Below are positions 8,934-18,327 of a DNA stretch of 18,843 nt, in pieces. Location: positions 1 through 18,843 of the forward strand of contig FTLJ01001023.1 of NCBI GenBank assembly GCA_900155495.1. Direction: 5' to 3'. Origin of the DNA: Porogramme epimiltina. Taxonomy: Eukaryota > Basidiomycota > Agaricomycetes > Polyporales > Polyporaceae. The translations under genes and the position numbers were made by a program. A model generated the notes under the pieces. The model worked only from the letters and a program-made list of their open reading frames with translations, did not search any database and was not told the origin of the DNA. The stretch's first letter is position 1; the number at the start of each line of letters is the position of its first letter.

Positions 8934-9004
8934 TGGCGGACCTTGAAGATCTCTAGACGAACGTTTTTGACCGCGGTCTATGGACTTGCAATAAGCTGTA
9001 AGGC
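8934..9004 (+). repeat. Right arm of 71-bp inverted repeat
   Basis: This is the partner of 8570-8640, in opposite orientation, with 8 mismatches in 71 bases. The arms enclose 293 bases, and the whole structure spans 435 bases. It could be two opposed copies of a short interspersed element, or the terminal repeats of a small DNA element. The outer ends do not show matching flanking duplications. Confidence 0.85.
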
Positions 9005-9255
9005 ACTTGCGGGGAGGCGTCTATGCTAGGTCTCCTTATTCTCAAGCCACCACGTCCGCGTCAGCACTCGAGCTCGGCAACCTCGCTTCGCTGTGCCCCC
9101 ACACTCCCTGTTCCCGCTTTGTGCTCCTGATTCTTGCCGATACTCTACTCAACACCTTCTCGGACGCATGTCATGATCTGGCTTGTCGATATCATCCTTA
9201 TAATTCGCTTCTCCATCCACGTTTCCCTATGTTCTGCCGATAGCAAGCACGTTAC

Positions 9256-9669
9256 TTATTCTGTGCCCCATCCTACGCATATTCTTGCGTTGATTACCTC
9301 GAGATAGTGCATCCTGCAGTGTGGCAGTGTATCTGCTAGAACACTTGGTCCTTGGGGCTGTCTAATGACATCAATGTTCTCCTTTATCGGGCTAGTGACT
9401 AGTGGCATGTTGGAATTTCCTTCCAACTGAGCGTCATGCTGTCCTCGCCACTCTTGTGTATGGCGCACTACTACAGATTTCGAGACACAGTGGTCTACAT
9501 TCCAACATCTACAACAAGAGTCTTCGATTTGCTCACTTGATGCGTGCGTCTCCGTATTCTCATCGAGCCTGGGAGTGGGCGCACGAGCAGATGACGAAGA
9601 CGATGCTATTGGGTTGGAGGAGAGAGCTGCGTGGTAGATAATCCCAGAATCGTCTCTCTGCTCAGCCAT
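9256..9669 (-). CDS. Doubtful hypothetical protein, 137 aa
   Basis: This open frame starts at ATG 9669 in a reasonable context (GACATGGCT). It begins MAEQRDDSG, passes a Ser-rich low-complexity stretch (ASSSSSARAP) and has a Cys-containing middle (DSCCRCWN). I recognise no domain. The second half may be intronic or read-through sequence, since a GTGAGC donor-like word occurs in it. It lies alone between the caspase gene and the second repeat block. It could be chance, or the first exon of a gene that I cannot follow. Confidence 0.25.
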   Translation of the reverse strand: MAEQRDDSGIIYHAALSSNPIASSSSSARAPTPRLDENTETHASSEQIEDSCCRCWNVDHCVSKSVVVRHTQEWRGQHDAQLEGNSNMPLVTSPIKENIDVIRQPQGPSVLADTLPHCRMHYLEVINARICVGWGTE

Positions 9670-10289
9670 GTCTCCATGTCTCTGTCTCGGGCTACACCTC
9701 GCTCGTCACACCCTCAAGACTCCCCAATAAACATCAACGCACATGCCTTCATACTCATCTGCATGCAAGGCAGCCCGACGTGTCTGTGCCCCCTATCACC
9801 CGTGATGTCCCTCAGCCACCCACTGGCATTCAATTCCGCGTCAATACTCTACTTCCGGACCAAGACTGGAGTGTCCGAGCTTCCGTATCCCGTCCGGTCC
9901 TTCTGGTGCTACACAGTCACAGTCAGTCGCTCTCCCGCCCCGCGCCGTACTCTGCACTCATCCCTTCATACCAAGCCATCTTCGGTCACCCGCGGAGGCC
10001 TCGCAGTAGCAACTTCCAAGCACCTTTCAGTCTCCTCTGCGCCGTTGGCATGCGCAGTGTGGACGCGCAGCGCCCCTATGTCTCAACGTGCAACGCAAAA
10101 GCATGATGTATGCTCCAATCCCTCAATGCTGTCGAGTTGGCAAGTTGGCAACGTCCGCCCTCGTCGCTCTGCGCCCACCCATGGATCGCAGCGAACCTGA
10201 TCGCCGTGGCCCGTCAATGCCTCCGCGTCCTTTGCCAGCCCAAGCATCAGGCCCCAGGCCCGCCGCCCGCCCACCCGCTTGCCACCCCA
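9670..10289. other. Transition into the right repeat block
   Basis: GC content rises through this stretch. Around 9990-10110 it resembles a module found in the repeat units: TTCCAAGCACCTTTC, then GCGCCGTTGGCATGCGCA and a CAACG.GC.AACGC word. Compare CCTCTGGCATGCGCAATGG near 14478. It may be the decayed end of a further repeat unit. The open frame across 9631-10200 has no recognisable domain. Confidence 0.4.
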
Positions 10290-12065
10290 GACCTATGTGA
10301 AGCTATCCTTGATGATGTGGCCGCATCCCTCCATCTATCTCCCTTCGCGTTCACCTGTCCCACTCCACGACGATCCAAATCCGGGCTACAGACACTCTCC
10401 CGAGAACATTGGTGCTGCTGTACACGTGTGCGCGGTCCACATCGCCGTGGCCGCCTCCGTGGCGCACGGTGGCACTCGCCCCCGCTCGCCCCCTTGCGTC
10501 CTCCGGCGTTCACAGTTGGGGGGTCTGCGCACGCTTGTATGCCGGGCGCAGCCTGCAATTACCCCTCCCGACGTGGACACGTCCGTGGACGCATCCGTAG
10601 GGCGGCCACCTTCCCGACATCTATCGGCAGCTGCGCGCTCTATCCCCTGCTCGCGCACCACGAGCTATGAAGCTATGAAGCATGGGGGTCTATATCGGAG
10701 GCCGGAGCCACCGCTCGCGTGGTATCCTCGGACGTTGGCCATGGTCGAAGTTCCCCCGCGCGCGCGCGCGGAGACGTCTGACCGCCCGACCACATGTGCG
10801 TCTGCCCTGCTCCTGCTCGGCCGGCCGCCGAGTTCTGACCTTCCTCAGGGATAGATACGACTGGACTCTTCAACGCTCGGCGCGCACCGCAGCCTCAACG
10901 GCCGTCCTTCCGTCCGGGCTCGATCTATGTGGCACGGCCCTCCAAGATCCAAGCCGCGCGTCGACGTCCTAAGCTTCCGCGCCCGCGCCCGTGCTGCTCA
11001 ATCAAACCATCCGCCCGTGCCTCCGTTCTGCTTCTGCTCACTTGCGCGCGGGGTCCCAATCTTCCGCACGCGCAGATGCGGCGGCGTTCTCGAGCACCCG
11101 ACGCACGCCGCAGCACCGACGGCTGTCCGGGGCACGGTCTATGTGGTACGGTTTTCCCAGTGTCAATGTCCACCCGCCTCCCTCTCCGACTTTCACATCC
11201 GGGCGCGGCTTCTCGCCCCTCGAGAGGCGGCAGCATCGGAACCCCAGCGCGCGCTCTGCGCCCAAACGGTGTTCAAGTGCCTTCCGAGCCTGGGCGCGCG
11301 CAGGCAGACAAGCCCGAGGCCGCCTGAGGGATCCCAGCGTTCGCGCCCTCGCTTGGCCGACCGTACGCCCCTGCGCCCGGATACGCCGACGGTCGCGACG
11401 CGCGCCCCCCATCACGCGCCTTGCCATGTCTGTATACCCCTTGGTGGCTGGCGACTAAACGCGTCACCGGGGGCGCGCGGGGCCCGACGGAGCCAGGAGC
11501 GCTGTGGTACTCGCGACGCGTCCTCACGGGAGAAGGGCACGAGGGCGCGAACAAGGACCGAGTACGGGCCCGGGAAGCGCGGCGTTTGTTCCAGGCGACT
11601 TAGCAGCAACGTCTGAAGGAGTATGGAGCGCTGCGGTACCCGCGACGCGTCGTTACAGCAGAAAGGGACAAGGAGCCGAACAAGGACTCGGGCGCGCGAC
11701 GTCAGGCCGCCCGCGCAACACGAGCGCAGTGCGGAATTTGGCCCCCGCGGCTCAGCAGCAGACGCATACAAGCGCCTCTCTGTCTTCTCCACGCCGCTGA
11801 CGTGCGCAATGGCAACGCATTTGCGCGATCTCAGCTCCAATCGCCGGTCGCTGTTACCATGTCCCCGTTCTTCTCCCAGGACGCCTGTACGCATCATAGC
11901 GGTGCTGGATCTGATCACTACAACTCTACCCGTCAAGGCCCCCTTGTTGCCCCCTTATTGCCCCCGCGCGCCCCTGCCTTCGTGTTCCCCGCCCATCTGG
12001 AGGGCTTCGCACCCCAGGTCCGTGCGAGGCAGTTGGCGATGCAGCACAGCGGCGAGCGCCCCCCC
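10290..12065. repeat. GC-rich repeat unit R3 (counterpart of R1)
   Basis: This unit opens with the module also at 1840-1990 (CTATGTGAAGCTATCCTTGATG, ACGATCCAAATCC, CCGAGAACATTGGTGCTGC, GCGGTCCACATCGCC). It then follows the order of R1: a GTGGCGCACGG block, a GATACGACTGGAC block, GGTGTTCAAGTGCCTTCCG, the paired GGAGCGCTG blocks at 11496 and 11625, and the end block CATCTGGAGGGCTTCGCACC with CAGTTGGCGATGCAGCACAG. R1 and R3 are more alike in their last 600 bases than either is to R2 or R4. No coding domain is recognised. Confidence 0.78.
11496..11755. repeat. Paired sub-repeat in unit R3
   Basis: The duplicated block starts with GGAGCGCTGTGGTAC at 11496 and GGAGCGCTGCGGTAC at 11625 (period 129). 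The second copy continues through CCGAACAAGGACTCGGGCGC, which is identical to the word in unit R1. Confidence 0.75.
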
Positions 12066-12399
12066 CCGAAGGCCGCCCGGCTTCCTTTTTCGGCACCACT
12101 TCCCGCCCCACTCCCGCCCCGTTCCCCGCGACGATCTCCGCCCCGACGCGCAGGCGCCGCGTTCCTCGGGGACGGGGGCGCAGCGCCCGTGCGCGTGCAA
12201 GGACCACATCGCTGTGCGTGCGCGTCCTACGTCCGCGGCGCGCACGGACGCACGAACTTTCGAATAAGGCCCGCATTTGCGCTGGGTGGGGCGCGCACCC
12301 ACGAAGGGCTGCTGTCGGCGGGGGCTGCCCCTGCGCACCCCTTCAGGCAACTCGTCTGTCCGACGCGGCGACGCGTAGCGCGAGCCGTAGGCGCACTTC
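12066..12399. other. GC-rich spacer of uncertain origin
   Basis: This GC-rich sequence lies between units R3 and R3b. Unlike the R1/R2 junction, it lacks the ACGATCCAAATCC and CCGAGAACATT words. I cannot align it with the other units by eye and see no gene in it. Confidence 0.4.
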
Positions 12400-13130
12400 T
12401 GGGCCAGACTTATGTGGGGCGGCGGTCCCAGATCCCTGCGTCTACATCCACGACATTCGCATCTAGGGACCGAACGCAAGCCATGTCTGAAGCCCCACAG
12501 CGCGCGCCCTATGTCCCGACAGTGTCCAAGTACCTTCCGCGTCTGCGCGCGCTCACGCTGGCGGGCTGACGACCGCTTTGCGTCTCCTAGACGCGCACCC
12601 TGCGACACGTTTGGTGGCTAGCGGCCGACGGATTTGTGGACACAACATGGCGGCCGCGTCGGGATCTGCGCTGGGCCTAGCATACACTCGGCCGAGCACG
12701 CTCCGCGAGGGCGGAAACCGGGACGCCGCAGGTGGCAAACGACGAAGGAAGGAACGCAGCGATACTCGCGGCGCGTCCTCGCCCGAGGAAAGGACATCGG
12801 CGAGCACAAGGACGCGAGGGCGCGGCGTGCGCGGCGCGGCGGCGCGTCTGCACCCTGCCCTGGTAGGGCGGCGTTCGGCCCCGGCGACTCAGCAACAGAA
12901 ATATCCCCTTCCAAGCACCCTACCCTTCCGTCATCTCAGCGCCACTGGCGTGTATAACGGCGGCGGCGTGCAGTGCCCCCTGCGCTATGTGCACCCACCC
13001 GTCTCCCGTCGCACGCACGGCGTGCCTGCACGAATTGTAGCTGTGCTGGATCTGGGCACAACCTGTCAGCCCCCGTGTAGCCCCCGCCGCCCCAACCGCA
13101 CGCCGCCCCCACCGCCCATCTCGCGCTAAG
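12400..13130. repeat. Divergent partial repeat unit R3b
   Basis: A shortened and more diverged unit. It has the ACTTATGTGGGGCGGCGGTCCCAG block (compare CTATGTGGTGCGGTCTTCC near 738), ACAGTGTCCAAGTACCTTCCG (12520), and a single GATACTCGCGGCGCGTCCTC block near 12761. It ends with GTAGCTGTGCTGGATCTG (13037), a word shared by all units. It makes the right block one unit longer than the left block. Confidence 0.6.
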
Positions 13131-13136
13131 ACCGGT

Positions 13137-14929
13137 GTAGGCGGGTGGATCTGCGTCGCGCATAGCACGCAATCGCGCCGCTCGACGGGGGCATGTCCCT
13201 CGGACGCACACAAGCGCGCGAGCCACACCTCTCCTCCCAGCCACGACGCGCGGAGAACCCGGGCCCGTGCCTGCGCTTGCGTCGCGCGCAGCGAGCGATT
13301 CCGCCGCCCAACCTGGACCCACCCTCCGGCGCGGTGCAGGTCTGCTGGGTTTTGGGAAGCGCGGGCGCTACGCAGGCTCCAAAATTAGAAGTCCGGTACC
13401 GGGGGGTTGCTCGGCTGGAACCTGGACCTAGTGTTGCGGCCCTCCTAGAGTAGCTCGCCTGGTATTCCGCCGGGGGGCCCGCCTGCCTGCGGAAACGCCA
13501 CTCAACCACTTGTACGTTTGCCCTGCTTCTGCTTTTGCGTCTGCTTGGCCGACCGCCCAGTTCTGACCTTCCTTGTGCGCAGACGCAGCTCCCAAGATCC
13601 AAGCGGCGCGTCCACGTCCCGAATTCTGGCGCGCTGCTTAATCAAACCACCCGTGCCTCTGTTCTGCTTCTGCTCGGGTGAGAATCGCGTCCTGCCCTGC
13701 CCTTCCTCATGTACGCAGATGTGACGCCGCTCTCGCGCGCACACTGCAGCATCGATGGCTGCGGACTTGACTGGCCTATGCGGTCTTCCAAGATCCCTAC
13801 GCCTCCACCCCGGTTTTCACATTTGGGGGCCGAACAAGTCCAGCTGCGTCGGAGTCACGACACCGCGCGCCCTGCGTCCGAACGGTGTCCAAGTGCCTTC
13901 CGCGCCTGGGCGCGCGCAGGCAGACAAGCCCGAGACCGCCTCGGGGATCCCATCGTCCGCGCCCTCGCCGAGCGCGCTCGGCCGACCGCCCGCCACGCGC
14001 GTCCGGATAGTCCGCCGATCCCGCCCCCCCCCTCCCCCAGCGCGCGCGAGGGAGTATCTGCATACCCCTTGGCGGCCGGCGACCGAACACGTCGCCGGGG
14101 ACGCGTCTCGCGCTGCGCGCCTCCGGATCCAAGGGGGCGCGAGGGGTCCGGCGGAGCAAGGAGCGCTGTGGTACTCGCGACGCGTCCTCGTAGGGAAAGA
14201 AAGGACAAAGGCGCGAACAAGGGCGAGAGCGCGGGCGCAGCGCGGCGTTCGTTTTCGGCGGCTCAGCAGCAGGGCTTAATGGAGCGAGGAGCGCTGCGGT
14301 ACCCGCGACGCGTCCTCGTAGCACGAAGGGACAAGGAGCCGAACAAGGACATGGACGTGGAGCGTACACGGCGCGCCATGTCGGTACGCTGCCCGCGCAA
14401 CACGCACGCAGTGCGGAATTTGGCCCCAGCTGATGAGCAGCAGCCCCTTCCAGGTACTCCTCAGGCTCTCTGAGCCTCTGGCATGCGCAATGGCGACACG
14501 CAGTGCCCCAGCGCCTCGTGCCATTGAACGCGTTACGCATTTGCACGATATGTGCTCCCATCGCCTGTCGTCGTCACTGGACGTCCCTGCCTGTCGCCCC
14601 GGGCGCCTACTTGGATCGTAGCTGTGCTGGGTCAGATCACTACAACCCGTCAACTTGAAGGTCCCCTTGTCGCCCCCTAGTTGCCCGCCCGTCTGTCCAC
14701 ACCCCAGTTCTGTGCGGGGCAGTGTCTCGCTCAGCCTTCCGACCCACCACGTAATCCAACTAGTGGCAACCTATAGCTATTTACCGCCCCGTTCTGCTCA
14801 CTGTCCAACTATAATGAGTTCGACCGCGTTCTCATCCATGTATGGCTGAGATTTCCTACCACGAACATGTCCTTATGTATGCGAATAAATCCCCTCACGG
14901 TCCACCAGGGTTACGTGCGCACGCGTGGG
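13137..14929. repeat. GC-rich repeat unit R4 (counterpart of R2)
   Basis: This unit is collinear with 2440-4272. It carries the CCAAAATTAGAAG block (13380), TATTCCGCCGGGGGGCCCGC, CGTCCACGTCCCGAATTCTG (13608), CTCGGGTGAGAATCGCGTCC, GGTGTCCAAGTGCCTTCCGC, paired GGAGCGCTG blocks at 14160 and 14288, and the terminal module 14750-14929. It lacks about 45 bases present in R2 near 2718-2762. It has about 23 bases after GAGATTT that R2 lacks. Confidence 0.78.
14160..14420. repeat. Paired sub-repeat in unit R4
   Basis: The duplicated block starts at 14160 (GGAGCGCTGTGGTAC) and 14288 (GGAGCGCTGCGGTAC), with period 128. As in R2, the second copy is followed by CCGAACAAGGAC and GTGGAGCGTACACGGCGCGC, which marks R2 and R4 as the closest pair. 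Confidence 0.75.
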
Positions 14930-15881
14930 TATGGCTGGATCTTCGACCAAGGTATGTCTGTGCATTTCTACCAGCGGCATGCGACTGCTATAATGTGCAT
15001 GCAGTCTTACGCAGCCTAGTGTGCCCGAACCTCCTCATATTTTCACGGCAATCCCATTAGGGAGTAACTGTCGGAAGATCGCAAAAAGATGCCTTGTTGA
15101 TCTCGAGATTTTGGTTCACGGTGGCGTGAGACCTAGGAATCAACTGGATACCGAGGCTTTGGAACACCTCTCCGCACGTTATTCTGTCAATCTATGGTCA
15201 GTGTGAAGGTATTCCGTCTCCGTGGGATATCAAGCACGCTTACGCTCAAGTTGTGCTGGATAGCGCGCGTGTATCAGGCTTGCGCTATCAATGCGCGTTT
15301 CATCTGTGGAACTGATACTGATACACTAGGTTGCACCACCTAGATCTTATGATCATAATGCGGGAGGCCCCTACGAGCGTATTTAAACACTGACGCAGCC
15401 GACGACAAGAAGTTCACCAGATTGAAGCAGTTGTCTTGAACGGAACTAGGGCTGCTTGTCGAGCCACGACCCTCCGGCATCACAAGGCTACACGCATATA
15501 TTCTTTCTATTCCGCAGGTGTGGGGTTGACTATGTAGTCGATCTTCCAACTTACATTATCGCCAAAAGCGCACTTTGTCTTGCGAGTGCTTCGTCCACCC
15601 TTCCGCGGTGACTCCTTTATATGCAGTATTCGTTGCGTTGTCCTTCATACGACTTTCATTACACTATCCAATACACTGTACGCTACAGGGGGAAGGCATA
15701 CACGCAGTTAATGGTAATGGCACTTACATTCCAGCGCCGGCCCAAGGCAATCTATTTCCTATTAACAGACATTACGATCGTCTGATGGTGCGTTCTACTC
15801 ATTCACAGGAGTGACGAAAGAACGTATTGCTCAAGATATGTACAAAGCAGCTTGAATCGTTGTTTTTCTTGTATGTACATA
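14930..15881. other. Gap between repeat block and WD40 gene
   Basis: Composition returns to normal at the sharp end of repeat R4. Short open frames occur at 14842-15060, 15021-15206, 15575-15814 (+) and 15340-15549 (-), all 61-79 residues and without a recognisable domain. Words such as LRSLVCPNLLIF (about 15007-15042) faintly recall leucine-rich F-box tails. A decayed F-box gene is therefore conceivable but not shown. Confidence 0.35.
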
Positions 15882-18327
15882 TCACAGGTCTATGACACGA
15901 ACAGCTCCCAGCAGTTCTTTCCACTCGTCTATAATCAACACCTTTCCGTTCCGTGCGAACTGGGAGAAGGCTCGCTCAGATCCCCCACTTTCCGTCGCGA
16001 CGCACTCGCCATCCTCCACCCTCAATACTCGTAATACGCAGCCCCGGTACTCCGCCGCCACGTATGGACCGTATCGTGAGAAGAATATCCTTTCGGGCTT
16101 GTTCAGATACGGGGATAGACTGCCAACCGACCACAGCAATGCTCCTGTGTTCGCGTCCGACATGTTCACAGTTTGATTGCCCTTGACTCCGGACTTCGCC
16201 CAACATATCCAATGGCCATTGGGAGATAGCTGAGTAAGATCCTTGTCGAGCTCACGGACAGGGCTTCCAGCTGAGTCGACGAGATAAGTGTTGTGGAGAC
16301 TTCCCGTAAGAAAGTCACATTTTGGAATGACACCACAACAGCAAATGGCCACAATCGACGTTTCGCCTTCCGTAAATGCGACGGCGACTCGTGGGTGAGT
16401 GTAAGCCCTATGGCCCGCATTGGGGGAAAGAATCGCATGCAAGGTCCACGTTGCGGTGTCCCACACGAAAATTTCGTATTTCGAGTGGTAATTGTGTGCT
16501 AAGAGCCACCTTTCATCGAGTGATACGCATACCATATTTCGGTTGATGGTGTCTTTTGATGGAGGGACATTGCGGTAGGTATGTACCAGAGCTCGACTCT
16601 GCGTCTTCCAGACAAGCAAGGTACCTGTGCTGCTCCATGCGAAGAAGAATTCCTTGCTGATGTCCGCCTTCCATTCCCACAGTGAACCTTCATTGCGCTC
16701 CGAATATCCTGAAGGTAGATCTAGAGTGACATGGGTTCCACGGAAATAGTCCCATACTTGAAAAGATTGCTTTGTGATTGTCAAGATGTAATTCTCGTGT
16801 CCGTCCGGTGATGGGATAAACACCACTGGCAGTGCATGTGCGGCCTTGATTTTGGCCAATATGGTTCTTGTTCGCGAGTCCACCACAACGACTAGCGAAT
16901 CCAAAGCTTGTAGGGCTCCAGCGACGAGTTCCCCGCTGGGTGACACAATAAATTTGACCACATAGTTATCATTTTCTATGTCTCCTGAGTGTCGAGGGGT
17001 TCAGCACCGGATCACAGATATGCACTTAGTTGAGTTAGAAGCTGCTCACCCCGTACCCTAAAATCCATTTCCAAACGGCCCTTCCTATAGAGCTCAGGGA
17101 GCTCAGCTTGAAAGAGGGCATTGAGTCGATTCACAATTTGTTTCGATAAACCCCACGAAGCTTTGAGGGTGAGGTAGGTGACGGCATTCCCTTCATCACG
17201 TTGGTGATCACCGAGGATACCATCAATTTTGCGGTAGAGAGCGCAATGCTCTTTCCTTGACATCATTTCCAGCTGTCGTGCACTTTGCAATTGTGTTTTC
17301 CAAGGTGGAGAAGCGAACACACTGTCAAATACGAGGGTGATGGTGTGCAGAGGTGGGAAAGGCGGTCTGTGCGTGAGGAGTTTGACCATCGTTTCCAGAG
17401 CGCCAGTATAATGATCATGATCCCTTGGAAAGGGAAAAGACAATGAATGAAGCAGGGGAAACCTCGAAAGGTCAAGAACACGGCCGTCTACGGAGAGTAG
17501 TATGAATTGCTAGGATGTCAAAGACTACTAGCTCTTCAGACTCACCATCTTCAACCCATTCCTTGGCCGATAACTCTATTGCATCTAAGCTGTGACGGAG
17601 GCTATGTGCAATATATAGCTGACTTTCGGCGGAAATAGGCCATTCCTCTTTGACACGTTGGAAAACATCCTTCTTCTAGATTGCGGCTCAGCTCCGTATA
17701 GCACAAGTCATGATGACATACACGCACCGTGAGGCGAGATCGATGACAACCGAGAGTAATATTGTACTTAGCTCTGTCTGTTTCCATCCACGTACGATCC
17801 GCTGAGTACGACAGAGTTCTGAGAGAAGGAAAGACATTGACAAGATGATGCACACGATCGATGGGCGAGTGGATTCCATAGAGGTGAAGGTGTACGATGT
17901 GCGGGTAGCCCACGGACAGGCACCGACGCGTGACGTTGTCGAGAGAGATATTCCAGGATATAGCGAGTTTGATAGTACACGAGGGCATCGTCCTGAGTAA
18001 TAAGAGGGCAAGGTGAAGTGTAAATGTACGCCGCCGTCCGTTGTCGCCAGCAGGAGTAACATGGAAAGCTCGAACGAGATGTCGAAAGGAAGGATTCTCA
18101 TGGAACGTGGCTTGGAGAGTGTCGGATCCGGCCTTGTCTTGAATGTAAATTGACCGAAAGAGATAGAGTTGACTGCGATGAATCCAGTCCTTGCATACCA
18201 GAGCACAGATACAGAGCGTTCTAAGGTATCCAGCTTCTGATATACACATGTAGTCCTTATCTGCGTCGGCACCGATGTGATCGATAACGAGGAGCCCAAG
18301 CTCTGCAGGAAGAGGCCTTGCGACCAT
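15882..18327 (-). CDS. F-box protein with C-terminal WD40-like propeller, four exons, 758 aa
   Basis: Exons on the minus strand are 18327-17722, 17675-17546, 17487-17050 and 16984-15882. Introns are 46, 58 and 65 bp (GTATGT..CTAG, GTGAGT..GTAG, GTGAGC..TCAG), all phase-consistent, and the total is 2277 bases including the stop. Residues 5-62 are the F-box: LPAELGLLVIDHI, an insert, then CICALVCKDWIHRSQLYLF. An LRR-like middle follows (IVHLHLYGI, FPSLRTLSY, FPLLHSLSF). From about residue 392 there are seven WD-type strands: VKFIVSPSGELVAG, ILTITKQSFQVWD, FFFAWSSTGTLLVWK, VSLDERWLLAH with IFVWDTATWTL, VAVAFTEGETSIVAI, LSPNGHWICWAKS and IFFSRYGPYVAAEY. By family knowledge it would be an SCF substrate receptor with the propeller binding the target, broadly as in Cdc4/Fbw7, although the LRR-like middle is unlike those. 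The F-box part could instead end at the stop 17012-17014 if the last intron is retained. The WD40 exon has no in-frame ATG at its start, which favours the fusion. Confidence 0.75.
16985..17049 (-). other. Phase-1 intron joining F-box and WD40 exons
   Basis: The donor is GTGAGC after ..CGG G and the acceptor is ACACTCAG. One base before plus GA after makes Gly, and the frame then reads DIENDNYVVKF into the first propeller strand. The upstream frame would otherwise stop at 17012-17014, inside the intron. The strand preceding SPSGELVAG is needed for a normal WD blade, which supports translation entering from upstream. Confidence 0.65.

Larger units (their letters stand above)
8159..9255. other. 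Intergenic stretch with inverted repeats
   Basis: I see no convincing gene here. Short open frames at 8270-8476 and 8350-8736 run through the B-box/inverted-repeat sequence and show no domain. The segment holds the inverted repeat pair described separately and a B-box-like site. The words GTAGGCGCTTATTGGGCG (8473) and GTAAGCGCTAATTTGG (8911) are similar, which suggests decayed copies of a small mobile element. Confidence 0.5.

Noticed and set aside
11623..12267. Open frame beginning MERCGTRDASLQ, also seen at 1321
   Set aside because: The shared N-terminus of about 50 residues follows from DNA similarity of the repeat units. The frames diverge afterwards and no family is recognisable.
14842..15060. 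Small gene starting MAEISYHEH at the end of repeat R4
   Set aside because: The equivalent frame in repeat R2 is changed by a 23-base indel, and the frame runs into unrelated flanking sequence.
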